Assembly (NCBI GenBank): GCA_031385545.1
Contig: JANNBN010000059.1
Span: 35,495-99,494, forward strand
Source: JANNBN01 sp031385545
GTDB taxonomy: Bacteria > Actinomycetota > Acidimicrobiia > Acidimicrobiales > JANYDT01
Direction of reading: 5' to 3'
Length of the DNA: 64,000 nt
The position numbers were made by a program, and so were the translations under genes. The notes below the pieces were generated by a model. The model did no database searches. It saw only the letters and a program-made list of their open reading frames with translations, and was not told the origin of the DNA. This document shows positions 34,162 to 43,652 of the stretch, one piece after another. Each line of letters begins with the position of its first letter. The first letter of the stretch is position 1.

Positions 34162-35043
34162 CTAAGCGGTGACGTCGTCATCGACAGGGTAGGGCGTGTC
34201 CATCAACGAAACGGTGCGCCCTGCCAGCTCGCTGCGCCGTGGAGCAGCGCTGACCACCAGCCCGTCGCCGCTGCGATTGATCTGAACAACCACCGTCCCT
34301 TGTGGCACCTTCACGTCGGACGCCCAGACAGGGACGCGCGCGGGCACGACCTGCAACGCCTTGCGTCGTGAGCGTGCCGACGTGGCATCCCAGGACAGCG
34401 CAGGCTGCCGCGTCCCGATGGTCGCCAGCGTGTCGTCGGACAGGTTCCACGTGATGGCCGGGTCGCCAGGAAACAGGCGCACGTCGGCCTGGCTCACGAC
34501 CTCGTCGTGGCTGAACGTGCGGTTGTGGAAGCAGACCTTTGCCGTGATGATGGGTTCCCCGACGCCGATCAGGATGAGCCCGTTGTCGACCAAGGCACCA
34601 TGCAGTTCGGCCTCGATGGTGCTGCCCCAGCCGGTTCCCCAGCCAACGATGTCCCACCAGTGCCGCTCGGTGGACAGGTGGCTGGCCACGAGGTACCACT
34701 CGCCTGGTTCCACCCACTCCACTGCGTGGCCGGGCGAGGAGGGACCAGTCGGGGTTCCGCTTGCGAACCACAGGGTTGCGCCAGCGCGGTGAGCAACCGG
34801 GACCGGACCTGCGACCAGCGACGGTGCCCGCAGCAGCGTGAGCATGGTGCCCCACTCGGTGTTGCGTGGCGTCGACAGCAATGCAATGTCCGCGTGATGT
34901 TCCGCCAGACGAACCCGCCCAACATCGGCTCCGGCAGAGTTCTGTAGCTGTACCTGTCGTGGCTTTGCGCCTGCAACCACGGTGAGGCAGGCTGTTTCGT
35001 CAGAGGAGAGGAAGGGGCTCTGAGGCCAACCGACTGCGCGCAT
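34162..35043 (-). CDS. Hypothetical protein downstream of hisD
   Basis: 293 residues from ATG 35043, 19 nt after hisD on the same strand, so probably co-transcribed. No signal peptide or membrane segment. Rich in Trp and beta-type segments (EWVEPGEWYLVASHLSTERHWWDIVGWGTGWGS, GLILIGVGEPIITAKVCF, VQINRSGDGLVVSAAPRRSE). I do not recognise a family; the even spacing of aromatic and Gly residues suggests a jelly-roll or similar beta sandwich. No link to histidine synthesis is evident. Confidence 0.6.
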   Translation of the reverse strand: MRAVGWPQSPFLSSDETACLTVVAGAKPRQVQLQNSAGADVGRVRLAEHHADIALLSTPRNTEWGTMLTLLRAPSLVAGPVPVAHRAGATLWFASGTPTGPSSPGHAVEWVEPGEWYLVASHLSTERHWWDIVGWGTGWGSTIEAELHGALVDNGLILIGVGEPIITAKVCFHNRTFSHDEVVSQADVRLFPGDPAITWNLSDDTLATIGTRQPALSWDATSARSRRKALQVVPARVPVWASDVKVPQGTVVVQINRSGDGLVVSAAPRRSELAGRTVSLMDTPYPVDDDVTA

Positions 35044-35062
35044 AGTAATCAGTCCGTCCGAT

Positions 35063-36418
35063 TCAGAGATGGTCGGGGACCGGAGTGGGCCAACCGCCGT
35101 GACGGATGCGGATGGCGTTGGCGTGGGCCGGAAATCCCTCGTGGTCGGCCAATGCAATGATGGTGGGGCCGACTCTGCGCAGCGCAGCTTCGTCGCACGA
35201 CGCAACGGCGGTGCGTTTGATGAACGCCTCGACCGTGACGCCACTGGACACGGCTGCGAAGCCGCTGGTGGGAAGCGAAGCGGGAGGCCCAAGGACGAAA
35301 TTGCCTGCGCTGAACGGCGTGTGCTGGCCGAGCAGGATTTCCGCGGCGTTGTGGATGAGTGGCAACAGAGCGTGTGGGTCCGCAGTCGCCACCTGCAGGT
35401 GCTCGGCGCCGAACGCGTTGGCCACCTCGGCTGCTGCGTCGACCGTGTCGACGAGGACACATCCGCCATTGGTTCCCAGCGAGGCCCTGGCTGCTTCTTG
35501 GCGAACCGATGGAAGCACGGCGATCTGCCGTGCAAGTTCAGCCTGGACCGTGGCAAGAATGGTGTCGCCGACCAGCACCAGTACCACCGTGGAGTCCGTG
35601 CCGTGTTCGGCCTCGATGAGCAGATCGGCCGCAAGCAGTTCGGGGTTTGCCGATGCGTCGGCGATGACCATGGACTCCGTCGGGCCGAGCAGCATCATGG
35701 TGGCGCATCCATATCGTTGCACTTCGATCTGCGCGCATACGACAGCAGGCGACCCTGGCCCGATGACCTTTCGCACCTTCGGGATGGTCTTGGTTCCGAA
35801 CGCAACCGCCGCCACTCCTGCGGGACCATTGACCCGGAAGACGTCTGTGATGCCCAGCCGTTGCGCAACCAGAAGGGTTGCGGGGTCGACTGCTCCGTTC
35901 GCAGCGCCGGGGACGGGGGGCGTGATGACCACGAGCGACGCAACGCCCGCAACGGTTGCCGGAACGCCGAGCTGTGCCAGCACACTGGGGTAGCTGGCCT
36001 TGCCGCTTGGGCAGAACAACGCAGCCGAGGCGATGGGCGAGGTCTGTTCGCCCACCCACAGGCCGGGGTCCGACTGATAGCGCCATGAGCCGCCCACCCG
36101 GTCCAGTACCTGCTGGTTGAAGCGGCGGATGTGGTCGATGGAATTGTCGACGGCTGCGACCAGGGCCGGTTTGAGCGACGCAACCGCCTGCTCGGTTTCC
36201 GCAGCGGTGACGCGAAGTTGATCGGGGGTCAGCGAGATGTGATCGAAGTCGTGCAGGGCTCTGCAGACGGCCTCGTCGCCGTTGGCCTGGACGTCTTCGA
36301 TGATGCGCCCGATGGACGCCCGCAGCACAGGGTCGAAGATGGCACCAGTGCCGCGCTCGGTGAGCGAAAGCCGCTGGGCACGGTTCATCTCGGTCCAGTG
36401 TTGGACTCGCATGATCAC
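35063..36418 (-). CDS. hisD: Histidinol dehydrogenase
   Basis: 451 residues from GTG 36418, supported by TAGCGT 8 nt upstream; ATG 36412 would remove two residues. Family motifs: SYPSVLAQLGVPATVAGVASLVVITPP, AYGTKTIP-like VAFGTKTIPKVRKVIGPG, GPTESMVIADASANPELLAADLLIEAEHGTDS with the zinc-ligand His, and EHLQVATADPHALLPLIHNAAEILLGQHTPFSAGNFVLG. It performs the last two NAD-dependent steps of histidine synthesis. Other his genes are not adjacent. Confidence 0.93.
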   Translation of the reverse strand: MIMRVQHWTEMNRAQRLSLTERGTGAIFDPVLRASIGRIIEDVQANGDEAVCRALHDFDHISLTPDQLRVTAAETEQAVASLKPALVAAVDNSIDHIRRFNQQVLDRVGGSWRYQSDPGLWVGEQTSPIASAALFCPSGKASYPSVLAQLGVPATVAGVASLVVITPPVPGAANGAVDPATLLVAQRLGITDVFRVNGPAGVAAVAFGTKTIPKVRKVIGPGSPAVVCAQIEVQRYGCATMMLLGPTESMVIADASANPELLAADLLIEAEHGTDSTVVLVLVGDTILATVQAELARQIAVLPSVRQEAARASLGTNGGCVLVDTVDAAAEVANAFGAEHLQVATADPHALLPLIHNAAEILLGQHTPFSAGNFVLGPPASLPTSGFAAVSSGVTVEAFIKRTAVASCDEAALRRVGPTIIALADHEGFPAHANAIRIRHGGWPTPVPDHL

Positions 36419-36426
36419 GATTGGCA

Positions 36427-36432
36427 ACGCTA
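36427..36432 (-). promoter_or_regulatory. -10 box TAGCGT, leaderless promoter of hisD
   Basis: TAGCGT on the minus strand, 8 nt before GTG 36418; it decides the start codon. Confidence 0.5.
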
Positions 36433-36485
36433 CGCCATCGGAGCCGACGGTGAAGCTGGCCAGCGGCCGAAGCGGGTGGGGTGAG

Positions 36486-36557
36486 CGCCCTCGGCAGGAT
36501 TCGAACCTGCGCACACGGCTCCGGAGGCCGATGCTCTATCCCCTGAGCTACGAGGGC
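36486..36557 (-). tRNA. tRNA-Arg (anticodon CCG)
   Basis: Cloverleaf read on the minus strand: acceptor GCCCTCG / CGAGGGC, D arm GCTC...GAGC, anticodon loop CT-CCG-GA, 4-nt variable loop and T arm GCAGG-TTCGAAT-CCTGC. The anticodon CCG reads the CGG codon. CCA is not encoded. Located just upstream of and divergent from argS. Confidence 0.95.
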
Positions 36558-36683
36558 GGGAAGACCCGCTCACCTTAGCCGCCCTGACGAACGCACCGGC
36601 CCGCAATGTGTCAGCGTCGTTGCGGCCAGGTGCCTGCGACGTTGCGTCGAACAAACCGGAAAGGACCCGGGGTTCGCGCCCCG

Positions 36684-36689
36684 TAGGAT
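36684..36689 (+). promoter_or_regulatory. -10 box TAGGAT, leaderless promoter of argS
   Basis: TAGGAT lies 8 nt before the argS ATG. Confidence 0.55.
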
Positions 36690-36697
36690 CAACCCTT

Positions 36698-38431
36698 ATG
36701 TCTGTTGCTGTTCGTGCCTCGCTGAGCGCCTCGGTGTCGGCCGCGTTCACCGCTCTCGGTGTCGCTGCCCCGTCCGAGATCACCCTCGAGGTACCTGCGC
36801 GCCGCGAACACGGCGACTGGTCGACCAACGCAGCTCTTGTCGCTGCGAAGGCAGCGCGCCGCAATCCACGGGAGCTGGCAACGGCCCTGGTCGAGCAGCT
36901 TGCGACGAACCTTCCGGTGCACGTCACCAAGGTTGAAATTGCCGGCCCAGGGTTCGTCAACTTCCACCTCGCCGACTCATGGCTGCACGACGTGCTGGAG
37001 CAGGTCATTGCCGAGGGTGCCGAATACGGTTCGACCGACGTCGGCCAGGGCACCAGCGTCATCGTGGAATACGTCAGCGCCAACCCGACCGGCCCACTAC
37101 ATGCCGGCCATGCTCGGTGGGCAGCCTTCGGCGACGCGCTCAGTCGCATACTGGCCAAGGCCAACTACGGCGTCCATAAAGAGTTCTACGTCAATGACGG
37201 GGGGGTGCAGATCAGCCACTACGTCGCATCGCTGCTCGCCCGGCGTGATGGCTTTGAGGTCCCGCCAGACGGGTATCAGGGGCAATACATCATCGACTGG
37301 GCTGCCGACATGCCGAAGGACATGCACGGCGACGACGCGCGGGCCTGGGCGTTGGACAAGGCGCACAGGTACCAGCGCGACACCATGGCGCGGATGCACG
37401 TCGAGTTCGACACGTGGTCAAGCGAGCAGGCCATCGCGGATCGGGGTGCGGTCGAGGCGGCCCTGGCCGAACTCACGCGACGGGGTCACACCTACGTATC
37501 CATCGTGCCCAGGGCAACCAACGACCGGGCCGACGCCGACATGCCGGCCGAGGGAACGATTCCCGCCACGTGGCTTGCCACCACGGAGTGCATCAACCTG
37601 CGCAACAAAAAACCGTTCGATGACGCAGACAGAGTGCTCGTCAAGGGTGATGGTCAGTACACGTACTTCATGCCGGACATCGCGTATCACCGCGACAAGT
37701 TCGACCGAGCCCAACTGCTCATCAACATTCTCGGCCCGGACCACCATGGGTATGTCGGTCGCATGAAGGCCGCAGTGATGTGCCTGGGGCACAAGCCCGA
37801 AGACCTCGAGGTCATCATTGGTCAGAACGTCGCGTTGGTGCGCAACGGCGAAGCGGTGCGCATGTCCAAGCGCAGCGGCGACATCATCGAACTGGCCGAC
37901 ATCATCGACGAAGTCGGGCCGGACGTCGCCAAACTCACCTTTCTGCTGCAATCGGTCGACACCCGTCAGACGGTCGATCTTGCGGTGCTGGTTGATTCGC
38001 ACCTCGACAATCCGGTGCACTACATCCACTACGCGCACGCACGGGTGCACGGCATCGGTCGCAGGGCCGCGGAGCAGGGCATTGTGCGAGGCCCGCTCGA
38101 AGCTGCTCAGTTGTCACTGCTGACCGCCGAGCCCGAGTTGGATCTGCTGCGGTCGCTCGCGGCGCTGCCCGACGTTGTGGGCCTGGCTGCTGCCGAACGA
38201 GCACCGCACAAGGTCACCACCTGGCTGCGCGAGCTTGCCGGGGCGTTCCAAAGCTTCTACGCACACTGCCCCGTGTTGGCAACAGGGGTTCCTGCGGAAC
38301 TGCAGCAAGCCCGGCTGTGGCTCGTCGAAGCTGCTCGCGTGGGTTTGACAGTTGGCCTTGACCTGCTCGGGGTCAGTGCACCCGAGCGGATGGACGACCT
38401 CGCTGAAGCCTCTGCCGATCCGCAGAACTAG
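36698..38431 (+). CDS. argS: Arginyl-tRNA synthetase
   Basis: 577 residues from ATG 36698. Class I signatures: HAGH at 135-138 (the HIGH motif, in ANPTGPLHAGHARWAAFGD), MSK in VRMSKRSGDII and the Arg-binding ILGPDHHGYVGRMKAA. The N-terminal ArgRS-specific domain (EHGDWSTNAALVAAKA) and C-terminal DALR anticodon-binding domain are present. Starts an argS-lysA pair and is divergent from a tRNA-Arg gene. Confidence 0.96.
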   Translation: MSVAVRASLSASVSAAFTALGVAAPSEITLEVPARREHGDWSTNAALVAAKAARRNPRELATALVEQLATNLPVHVTKVEIAGPGFVNFHLADSWLHDVLEQVIAEGAEYGSTDVGQGTSVIVEYVSANPTGPLHAGHARWAAFGDALSRILAKANYGVHKEFYVNDGGVQISHYVASLLARRDGFEVPPDGYQGQYIIDWAADMPKDMHGDDARAWALDKAHRYQRDTMARMHVEFDTWSSEQAIADRGAVEAALAELTRRGHTYVSIVPRATNDRADADMPAEGTIPATWLATTECINLRNKKPFDDADRVLVKGDGQYTYFMPDIAYHRDKFDRAQLLINILGPDHHGYVGRMKAAVMCLGHKPEDLEVIIGQNVALVRNGEAVRMSKRSGDIIELADIIDEVGPDVAKLTFLLQSVDTRQTVDLAVLVDSHLDNPVHYIHYAHARVHGIGRRAAEQGIVRGPLEAAQLSLLTAEPELDLLRSLAALPDVVGLAAAERAPHKVTTWLRELAGAFQSFYAHCPVLATGVPAELQQARLWLVEAARVGLTVGLDLLGVSAPERMDDLAEASADPQN

Positions 38432-38467
38432 GTCCAAGAACAAACTCTCCGAAAAAGGTACGCGCAC

Positions 38468-39754
38468 ATGGCATTGCAAGTTTCATCCCGACTGCTGCCC
38501 CTGACGTGGACCGCAACCGAGCAGGGCCGCCTCATGGTCGGTGGCTGCGACGTCGTCGACCTCGCCGAGCAGTATGGGACTCCCCTGTATGTCTATGACG
38601 AGTGGACGCTGCGGCAGCGGTGCCAGCAGGCCGTGTACGCGTTCGGCAATACCGTCGCCTATGCCAGTAAGGCGTTCCTGTGCGGTGCCATGGCGAAGCT
38701 CGCTCACGAGGAGGGCCTCGCCATCGACGTTGCGTCAGCCGGCGAACTGTTCCTCGCGTTGCGCGCCGGGGTGCCCGCCGACCGCATTGTGTTCCACGGG
38801 AACAACAAGTCCACCCAAGAGCTCACCTATGCACTGCAGCAGAAGGTTGGCCGCATCGTGGTGGACTCGCTGAACGAGCTTGAACGGTTGAAGCGGCTTT
38901 CCGGGTTCGGTTACGGCAAGCCGAAGGTGCTCATTCGGGTCACTCCCGGGGTCGATGCGCACACGCACGAGTTCATCGCCACCGGCCACGAAGACGTCAA
39001 ATTCGGTCTGTCCATCGCAAGCGGAGCAGCGACCGAAGCAGTCATCCGCGCCCGCCGCGACGACAGCGGAGTCGTGTTGGTCGGTATTCATGCGCACATC
39101 GGTAGCCAGGTCACCGAGGCGTCTTCGTTCGCCAAGCTCGTCCAGGTGATGGCCACGTTCTTCCTGCCGCTGGGCTTGCCTGAACTGGTCATCGGCGGTG
39201 GGTTGGGCGTGCCATATGTCAACGGGGACATGGCGCCGACCATGAACGAGTGGGGCGATGTGGTGCGCCGAGCCAAGGACGAGGCCGGCATCAGCGCGTC
39301 CGTGCATGTCGGCGTCGAGCCAGGGCGGGCGATCGTCGCCCAGGCGGGTATGACGCTGTATCGCGTCGGCACCGTCAAGGACCTTCCCGACATTCGCACC
39401 TACGTGGCAGTCGATGGCGGCATGAGCGACAACTTGCGCCCCATGCTCTACGGAGCGAAGTACGAAGCGTTTCTGCCGCGCTGCGTCGGCGTCGAGCGCC
39501 CGAAGCCTATCCGGCTCGTCGGCAAGCACTGTGAGTCGGGCGACGTTCTCATCGACGACGCATGGGTTCCTGAAGATCTCAAGGTGGGCGACGTGCTGGC
39601 GATGCCGATGACCGGTGCGTACGGCCACGCGATGGCCAACAATTACAACCGCATCCCGAAGCCAGCTGTGGTGTTCGTTGCCGACGGCAAGAGCCGCTTG
39701 GTTGTCCGCCGCGAAACCTACGAAGACCTCATCCACCTCGACGTCTTCGAGTAG
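38468..39754 (+). CDS. lysA: Diaminopimelate decarboxylase
   Basis: 428 residues. PLP Lys68 in VAYASKAFLC, HIGSQVTEASSF, IGGGLGVPY, VEPGRAIVAQAG and KHCESGDVLIDD, GGMSDNLRPMLYGA are all family motifs. It decarboxylates meso-diaminopimelate to lysine. AAAAAGG lies upstream of the ATG, so this gene is translated from an internal ribosome site in the argS-lysA transcript, a pairing common in Actinobacteria. Confidence 0.95.
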   Translation: MALQVSSRLLPLTWTATEQGRLMVGGCDVVDLAEQYGTPLYVYDEWTLRQRCQQAVYAFGNTVAYASKAFLCGAMAKLAHEEGLAIDVASAGELFLALRAGVPADRIVFHGNNKSTQELTYALQQKVGRIVVDSLNELERLKRLSGFGYGKPKVLIRVTPGVDAHTHEFIATGHEDVKFGLSIASGAATEAVIRARRDDSGVVLVGIHAHIGSQVTEASSFAKLVQVMATFFLPLGLPELVIGGGLGVPYVNGDMAPTMNEWGDVVRRAKDEAGISASVHVGVEPGRAIVAQAGMTLYRVGTVKDLPDIRTYVAVDGGMSDNLRPMLYGAKYEAFLPRCVGVERPKPIRLVGKHCESGDVLIDDAWVPEDLKVGDVLAMPMTGAYGHAMANNYNRIPKPAVVFVADGKSRLVVRRETYEDLIHLDVFE

Positions 39755-39787
39755 ACCGGCTCGGCCGTTTTCGGGCTGAACCGCTTC

Positions 39788-39888
39788 CACACAACTCGAC
39801 CCGAACATACGCGCAAATTGGCAATTTCGCTGCGCTCTCAGAGCGCGGTTTTGGTCGAGTTGCGCGTATGAATTGACCGAGTTGTGTC
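39788..39888. repeat. Palindromic intergenic repeat family 2, copy 1
   Basis: Three nested inverted repeats: outer ACACAACTCG / CGAGTTGTGT, middle CATACGCGCAA / TTGCGCGTATG and inner CGCTCT / AGAGCG. About 101 nt between lysA and the convergent MFS gene. Further copies at 45240 and 56260. Confidence 0.75.
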
Positions 39889-39903
39889 GCCAGTCCGTGT
39901 CGC

Positions 39904-41184
39904 CTAGGCGCTGGCCGTCGTCACTTCGGTTGCTGGTGCCCGCATGGTTCGCAGCGCGTAGACCAGCAGTGCAAAGGTGCCGACGGTCCCGATGATCGAC
40001 AGGTAGTGGTATTCCAGCGCCTGCTTGATGAAGCCTGACAGGAACGCTGCGATGCCGCCGCTCAGGCTCATCAGCAGATCGGCGGAACCCTGCACGCTTA
40101 CCTTTTCCGACGCTGGGACGTTTTCGGTCAGTAGCGCGGTACCCGAGATCATTGCGCCGCTCCAGCCGAGGCCGAGCAGGAACAACCCGAGGAACAGAAG
40201 CACCGGTCGTGCACCTGCGGCCGCCGACACCACCGTGGCAGCCACCATCACGGCTGCGCCCAGCACCACGATGTTCAGGCGCCCCCGGCGATCACTCAGC
40301 CTGCCGACCAGCGGAGCGAGGCCGTACATGCCGACCACGTGCAGAGCAATGACGTAGGACGATGCGCCATCATGCCCATGTTCTTTCATGTGGACCGGGG
40401 TCATTGTCATCACTGCGACCATGGCCGACTGCGAGACGATCATCGAGGTGAGCCCGAGGGTGGCCAGGCGGTTGGACCTCACAACCCTCACCGCCTGAGC
40501 GATGTTGGGAACCTGGAACCGCTTCGCTGTCTTGGAGACACCGCCCGCCAGACGGAGCGGATCGGGCTTCAGCCGAAACGTGGTGTTGACGAACGCCAAG
40601 CAGAGAAGCGCGATCGAGAACAGGTAGGGACCGCTGTAGTCGACGAAACCAGCACGTTCCCCGAGTTTGCGGAGAGGCTCGACCAGTACCAGCGAGAGCA
40701 CGGCGCCGAATGTTGAACCGAACATCAGCAGGCTCATCGCCTGCGCGCGTTCCAACGGGATGGCGAGGTCCGCTGCCGCGTACCGGGCCAGCAGGTTTGT
40801 GCCCTGGCCCACGCCGAAGAAGAGAGAACCGAAGAGGAAGAGCGCCAGCGACGATCGTTCGATGCCAGCCACGACCGTGAGGCCGCCGAGGATGCTCAGG
40901 ACATAGCCGAGCGACAGCCCCGGCCTGCGACCGTGCTGGCGCATCAAACCGCTGAGCATCAGACCTGCGATGGCCCCACCGAACGTGACTGCAGCCGATG
41001 AAGTACCTCCCCACGTACTGCCGTTGGTGATCTCGCTGACGAACCTGCCGCCGACACTGACGGCCACACTGATGCCCGCTGACCCGAAGACCTGACTGAG
41101 GAACAGCACCCGCAACACCTTGCGCTGCACCGCTGCCCGTTCTTCCTCGGGAAGGGCTGCGTGCTGGAGTGCTGCGTCGCTCAT
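39904..41184 (-). CDS. MFS transporter
   Basis: 426 residues from ATG 41184, chosen over GTG 41190 because TAAGGT ends directly before that GTG and 6 nt before the ATG. About 12 hydrophobic segments; GLMRQHGRRPGLSLGYVLS and GRLSDRRGRLNIVVLG are the MFS loop 2-3 and 8-9 motifs. FLSQVFGSAGISVAVSVGG and MTPVHMKEHGHDGASSYVIALHVVGMYG resemble drug/sugar efflux members. Substrate unknown. Confidence 0.85.
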   Translation of the reverse strand: MSDAALQHAALPEEERAAVQRKVLRVLFLSQVFGSAGISVAVSVGGRFVSEITNGSTWGGTSSAAVTFGGAIAGLMLSGLMRQHGRRPGLSLGYVLSILGGLTVVAGIERSSLALFLFGSLFFGVGQGTNLLARYAAADLAIPLERAQAMSLLMFGSTFGAVLSLVLVEPLRKLGERAGFVDYSGPYLFSIALLCLAFVNTTFRLKPDPLRLAGGVSKTAKRFQVPNIAQAVRVVRSNRLATLGLTSMIVSQSAMVAVMTMTPVHMKEHGHDGASSYVIALHVVGMYGLAPLVGRLSDRRGRLNIVVLGAAVMVAATVVSAAAGARPVLLFLGLFLLGLGWSGAMISGTALLTENVPASEKVSVQGSADLLMSLSGGIAAFLSGFIKQALEYHYLSIIGTVGTFALLVYALRTMRAPATEVTTASA

Positions 41185-41190
41185 CGACAC

Positions 41191-41196
41191 ACCTTA
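41191..41196 (-). promoter_or_regulatory. -10 box TAAGGT, leaderless promoter of the MFS gene
   Basis: TAAGGT on the minus strand, 6 nt before ATG 41184. Confidence 0.5.
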
Positions 41197-41243
41197 GGAA
41201 CCTGCCGCCGTTCGAATTCCACCGATAACCCGAAAATCACCGG

Positions 41244-41368
41244 ACCAACGTTCTCCAACGTTGGTCGTTCAGCAACCAACGTTGGGCTTCAGGTGCACAA
41301 ATCGGCCCCAAAACGCGACGTTGGTTGCTGGCAAGTTGACGTTGGTTGCGTGGATGGCAACGTTGGTT
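41244..41368. repeat. CCAACGTTGG palindrome cluster 1 (family 3)
   Basis: Six full or partial CCAACGTTGG sites in about 125 nt, in both flanking contexts GGTTGC and CAGCAACC. Shares CAGCAACCAACGTTGGG exactly with the cluster at 59407. Lies in the 273-nt gap between the MFS and AIM24 genes; otherwise nothing seen in this gap. Confidence 0.75.
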
Positions 41369-41457
41369 CATCACGGCGCGGCGAAGCCGCTGGGATTGTC
41401 CAAACGCCGCGCGGTGAAGCCGCTCTGTGGTTTGGGGCGCCGATGTCGCTGCGTTGA

Positions 41458-42192
41458 TCAGTCGCGGCCGAGGAGGCCGCCCATCAGGCTGCCCGCTGCT
41501 GTGTTGCTACCGCCCCCGGTCGACGGCAGCGCCGAGGTCAGCCACGAGATGAGCTCGTTGGGATTGCGGGTCTGGGTGTAGACCCTGCCCGGGCCGGCGA
41601 AATCGAACACCAGACCCTCGCCGCTCTTGAACGTGTTGGCCAGACCGCCGGCGGCCTTGCGCAGCTGCATGCGAACGGTGTCTTGATACGCAACCATATG
41701 TCCGGTGTCGACGGTGAGTACCTCGTTCGGGGTGAGGTCCCAGGCCTCAAGGGCTCCGTAGCAGCCGATGACGATCTTTCCCTGACCGGAACCCCGGATG
41801 ACGAACCCGCCTTCGCTGCCGAACAGGTTCTGGAACCCACCCCACTTCGCGTCGATCGTGATCCCGCCTTCCGACGCGATCCATGATCCCTTCTGGATGA
41901 CCCACGACGAGTTGGCATCGCAGCTGAACGAGGTCAGGTCCCCGGGGAGGCGCGGTGCCACATCGACGAACCCTCCCTGCTGAGGCGCAGTGTAGGTGGT
42001 GACGAAAAACGACTCGCCTCCGAGGGCGGCGCGTTTCAGAGATTTCATGATGCCGCCCTCGGCCTTGGCCTCGAGGACCACGCCGGCCGACATGGCCATC
42101 ATGGCGCCGGCTTCGACGCGGACGCTTTCTCCGGAGCCGAGTGCAAGGCGTGCGACTCCGAACGAGGGGGTGTGACGGGTAGTGATCTCCAT
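41458..42192 (-). CDS. AIM24 family protein
   Basis: 244 residues. Patterns VEAGAMMAMSAGVVLEAKAEGGIMKSLKRAALGGESFFVTTYTA, GSWIASEGGITIDAKWGG and LTVDTGHMVAYQDTV fit the AIM24/TIGR00266 family, beta-rich trimeric proteins found in many bacteria and in yeast mitochondria. The role is not established; some studies link the family to membrane or regulator attachment. TAAGTT lies 6 nt before the ATG. Divergent from hom. Confidence 0.9.
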   Translation of the reverse strand: MEITTRHTPSFGVARLALGSGESVRVEAGAMMAMSAGVVLEAKAEGGIMKSLKRAALGGESFFVTTYTAPQQGGFVDVAPRLPGDLTSFSCDANSSWVIQKGSWIASEGGITIDAKWGGFQNLFGSEGGFVIRGSGQGKIVIGCYGALEAWDLTPNEVLTVDTGHMVAYQDTVRMQLRKAAGGLANTFKSGEGLVFDFAGPGRVYTQTRNPNELISWLTSALPSTGGGSNTAAGSLMGGLLGRD

Positions 42193-42198
42193 GAGGTG

Positions 42199-42204
42199 AA
42201 CTTA
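42199..42204 (-). promoter_or_regulatory. -10 box TAAGTT, leaderless promoter of the AIM24 gene
   Basis: TAAGTT on the minus strand, 6 nt before ATG 42192. Confidence 0.5.
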
Positions 42205-42351
42205 CCCAACGACGGCTCTCGATGTCATCGGGTGATCTGCCGAAACCTCGGGATCGAGCCGGGGTTGCATCGGGGTTGAGGTCGGTGCAGGTCCTGGTCG
42301 AAGGAAAAATGCGGGCGTCCGAATGCGGCATCGGGACGGTGATTGCTCCTT

Positions 42352-42357
42352 TAACCT
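42352..42357 (+). promoter_or_regulatory. -10 box TAACCT, leaderless promoter of hom
   Basis: TAACCT lies 8 nt before GTG 42366 and decides the start against longer in-frame options. Confidence 0.55.
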
Positions 42358-42365
42358 GTTGCGCC

Positions 42366-43652
42366 GTGAGCGACGTGCGAGAAATACGTGTTGGGTTACT
42401 GGGGTTCGGTAACGTGGGGTCGGCGCTTGCGGGGCAGATCACCGTGCGCTCCGAAGCCATTGCCGAGCGGACCGGCATTTCGCTGCGCATCACCAGGGTC
42501 GCAGTGCGTGACCTCAGCCGCAAGCGCCCGGGGCTGGACCGGCGCCGCGCCACGGACGACCCGCATGTGGTGGTCAGTGCCCCTGACGTCGATGTGGTGG
42601 TCGAGCTGATGGGTGGCACCGAACCAGCGCGAGAGTTGGTGCTGATGGCGCTGCGGAACGGCAAGCCCGTCATAACCGGCAACAAGGAACTCATCGCTGC
42701 GCACGGTGCCGAGCTGTTCACCGCTGCGGACAAAGCCGGTGTCGACCTGCTCTTCGAAGCAGCAGTCGGCGGTGGCATCCCCATCATCCGCGCGCTGCGC
42801 GAGAGCCTGATCGGCGAACGGATACAGCGCGTGCTCGGTATCGTCAACGGCACCACCAACTACATCCTCACCAAGATGGCCGAGCAGGGCCAGGACTACC
42901 AGTCGGCGCTGGCCGAGGCGCAGCAGCTCGGTTACGCCGAAGCCGACCCAACTGCCGACGTCGGCGGGCACGACGCTGCGAGCAAGGCAGCCATCCTGGC
43001 GTCCATCGCGTTCGGCCAGAACATCACTGCGAAGGACGTGCAGCGCGAAGGCATCGACGGCATCACCACGGCCGATGTGACGTTCGCCGCCGAACTGAAT
43101 CACGTCATCAAACTGCTTGCAGTGGCTGAGGACGAGGGCGGGCGCCTCACGGTCCGCGTGTACCCGGCCATGATCCCCCTGACGCACCCGTTGGCCTCGG
43201 TCCGGCATGCGTTCAACGCCGTGTTCATCGAAGGTGAAGACGTCGGCCGTGTCATGTTCTACGGCCGTGGTGCGGGCGGCGGGCCCACGGGAAGCGCTGT
43301 ACTCGGCGATCTCATCGACGCGTCGGTCAACCTTTCCAAGGGTACCCACGCATCGATCGGGCATCTTGCCAAGTTCCGCAAGCTACCGGACAGTGCGCTG
43401 GAATCGGCGTTCTATCTCAATATCGAGGTCACCGATCAGGCCGGCGTGCTGGCAGCGGTGGCTACCGTATTCGCCCGACACGGTGTGTCCATCGAGTCGA
43501 TGGAACAGAGTGGCTTGGGCGGCAACGCACGCATCATCTTCATCACCCACGAAACCAACGAGTCCGACATGAAGCGCTGTTTGTCAGAGCTTCGCCGGTT
43601 GAAAAGTGTGCGGCGAATCGTCAGCACACTTCGGGTCATCGAGGACCACTAA
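42366..43652 (+). CDS. hom: Homoserine dehydrogenase
   Basis: 428 residues from GTG. N-terminal NAD(P) fold (VGLLGFGNVGSALA), VITGNKELIAAHG, catalytic-domain LGIVNGTTNYILTKM and AEADPTADVGGHDAASKAAILASIAFG, and a C-terminal ACT domain (about 350-428: NIEVTDQAGVLAAVATVFARHGVSIESM) that likely gives threonine feedback control. It makes homoserine for threonine and methionine. thrC follows 164 nt later. Confidence 0.95.
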   Translation: MSDVREIRVGLLGFGNVGSALAGQITVRSEAIAERTGISLRITRVAVRDLSRKRPGLDRRRATDDPHVVVSAPDVDVVVELMGGTEPARELVLMALRNGKPVITGNKELIAAHGAELFTAADKAGVDLLFEAAVGGGIPIIRALRESLIGERIQRVLGIVNGTTNYILTKMAEQGQDYQSALAEAQQLGYAEADPTADVGGHDAASKAAILASIAFGQNITAKDVQREGIDGITTADVTFAAELNHVIKLLAVAEDEGGRLTVRVYPAMIPLTHPLASVRHAFNAVFIEGEDVGRVMFYGRGAGGGPTGSAVLGDLIDASVNLSKGTHASIGHLAKFRKLPDSALESAFYLNIEVTDQAGVLAAVATVFARHGVSIESMEQSGLGGNARIIFITHETNESDMKRCLSELRRLKSVRRIVSTLRVIEDH

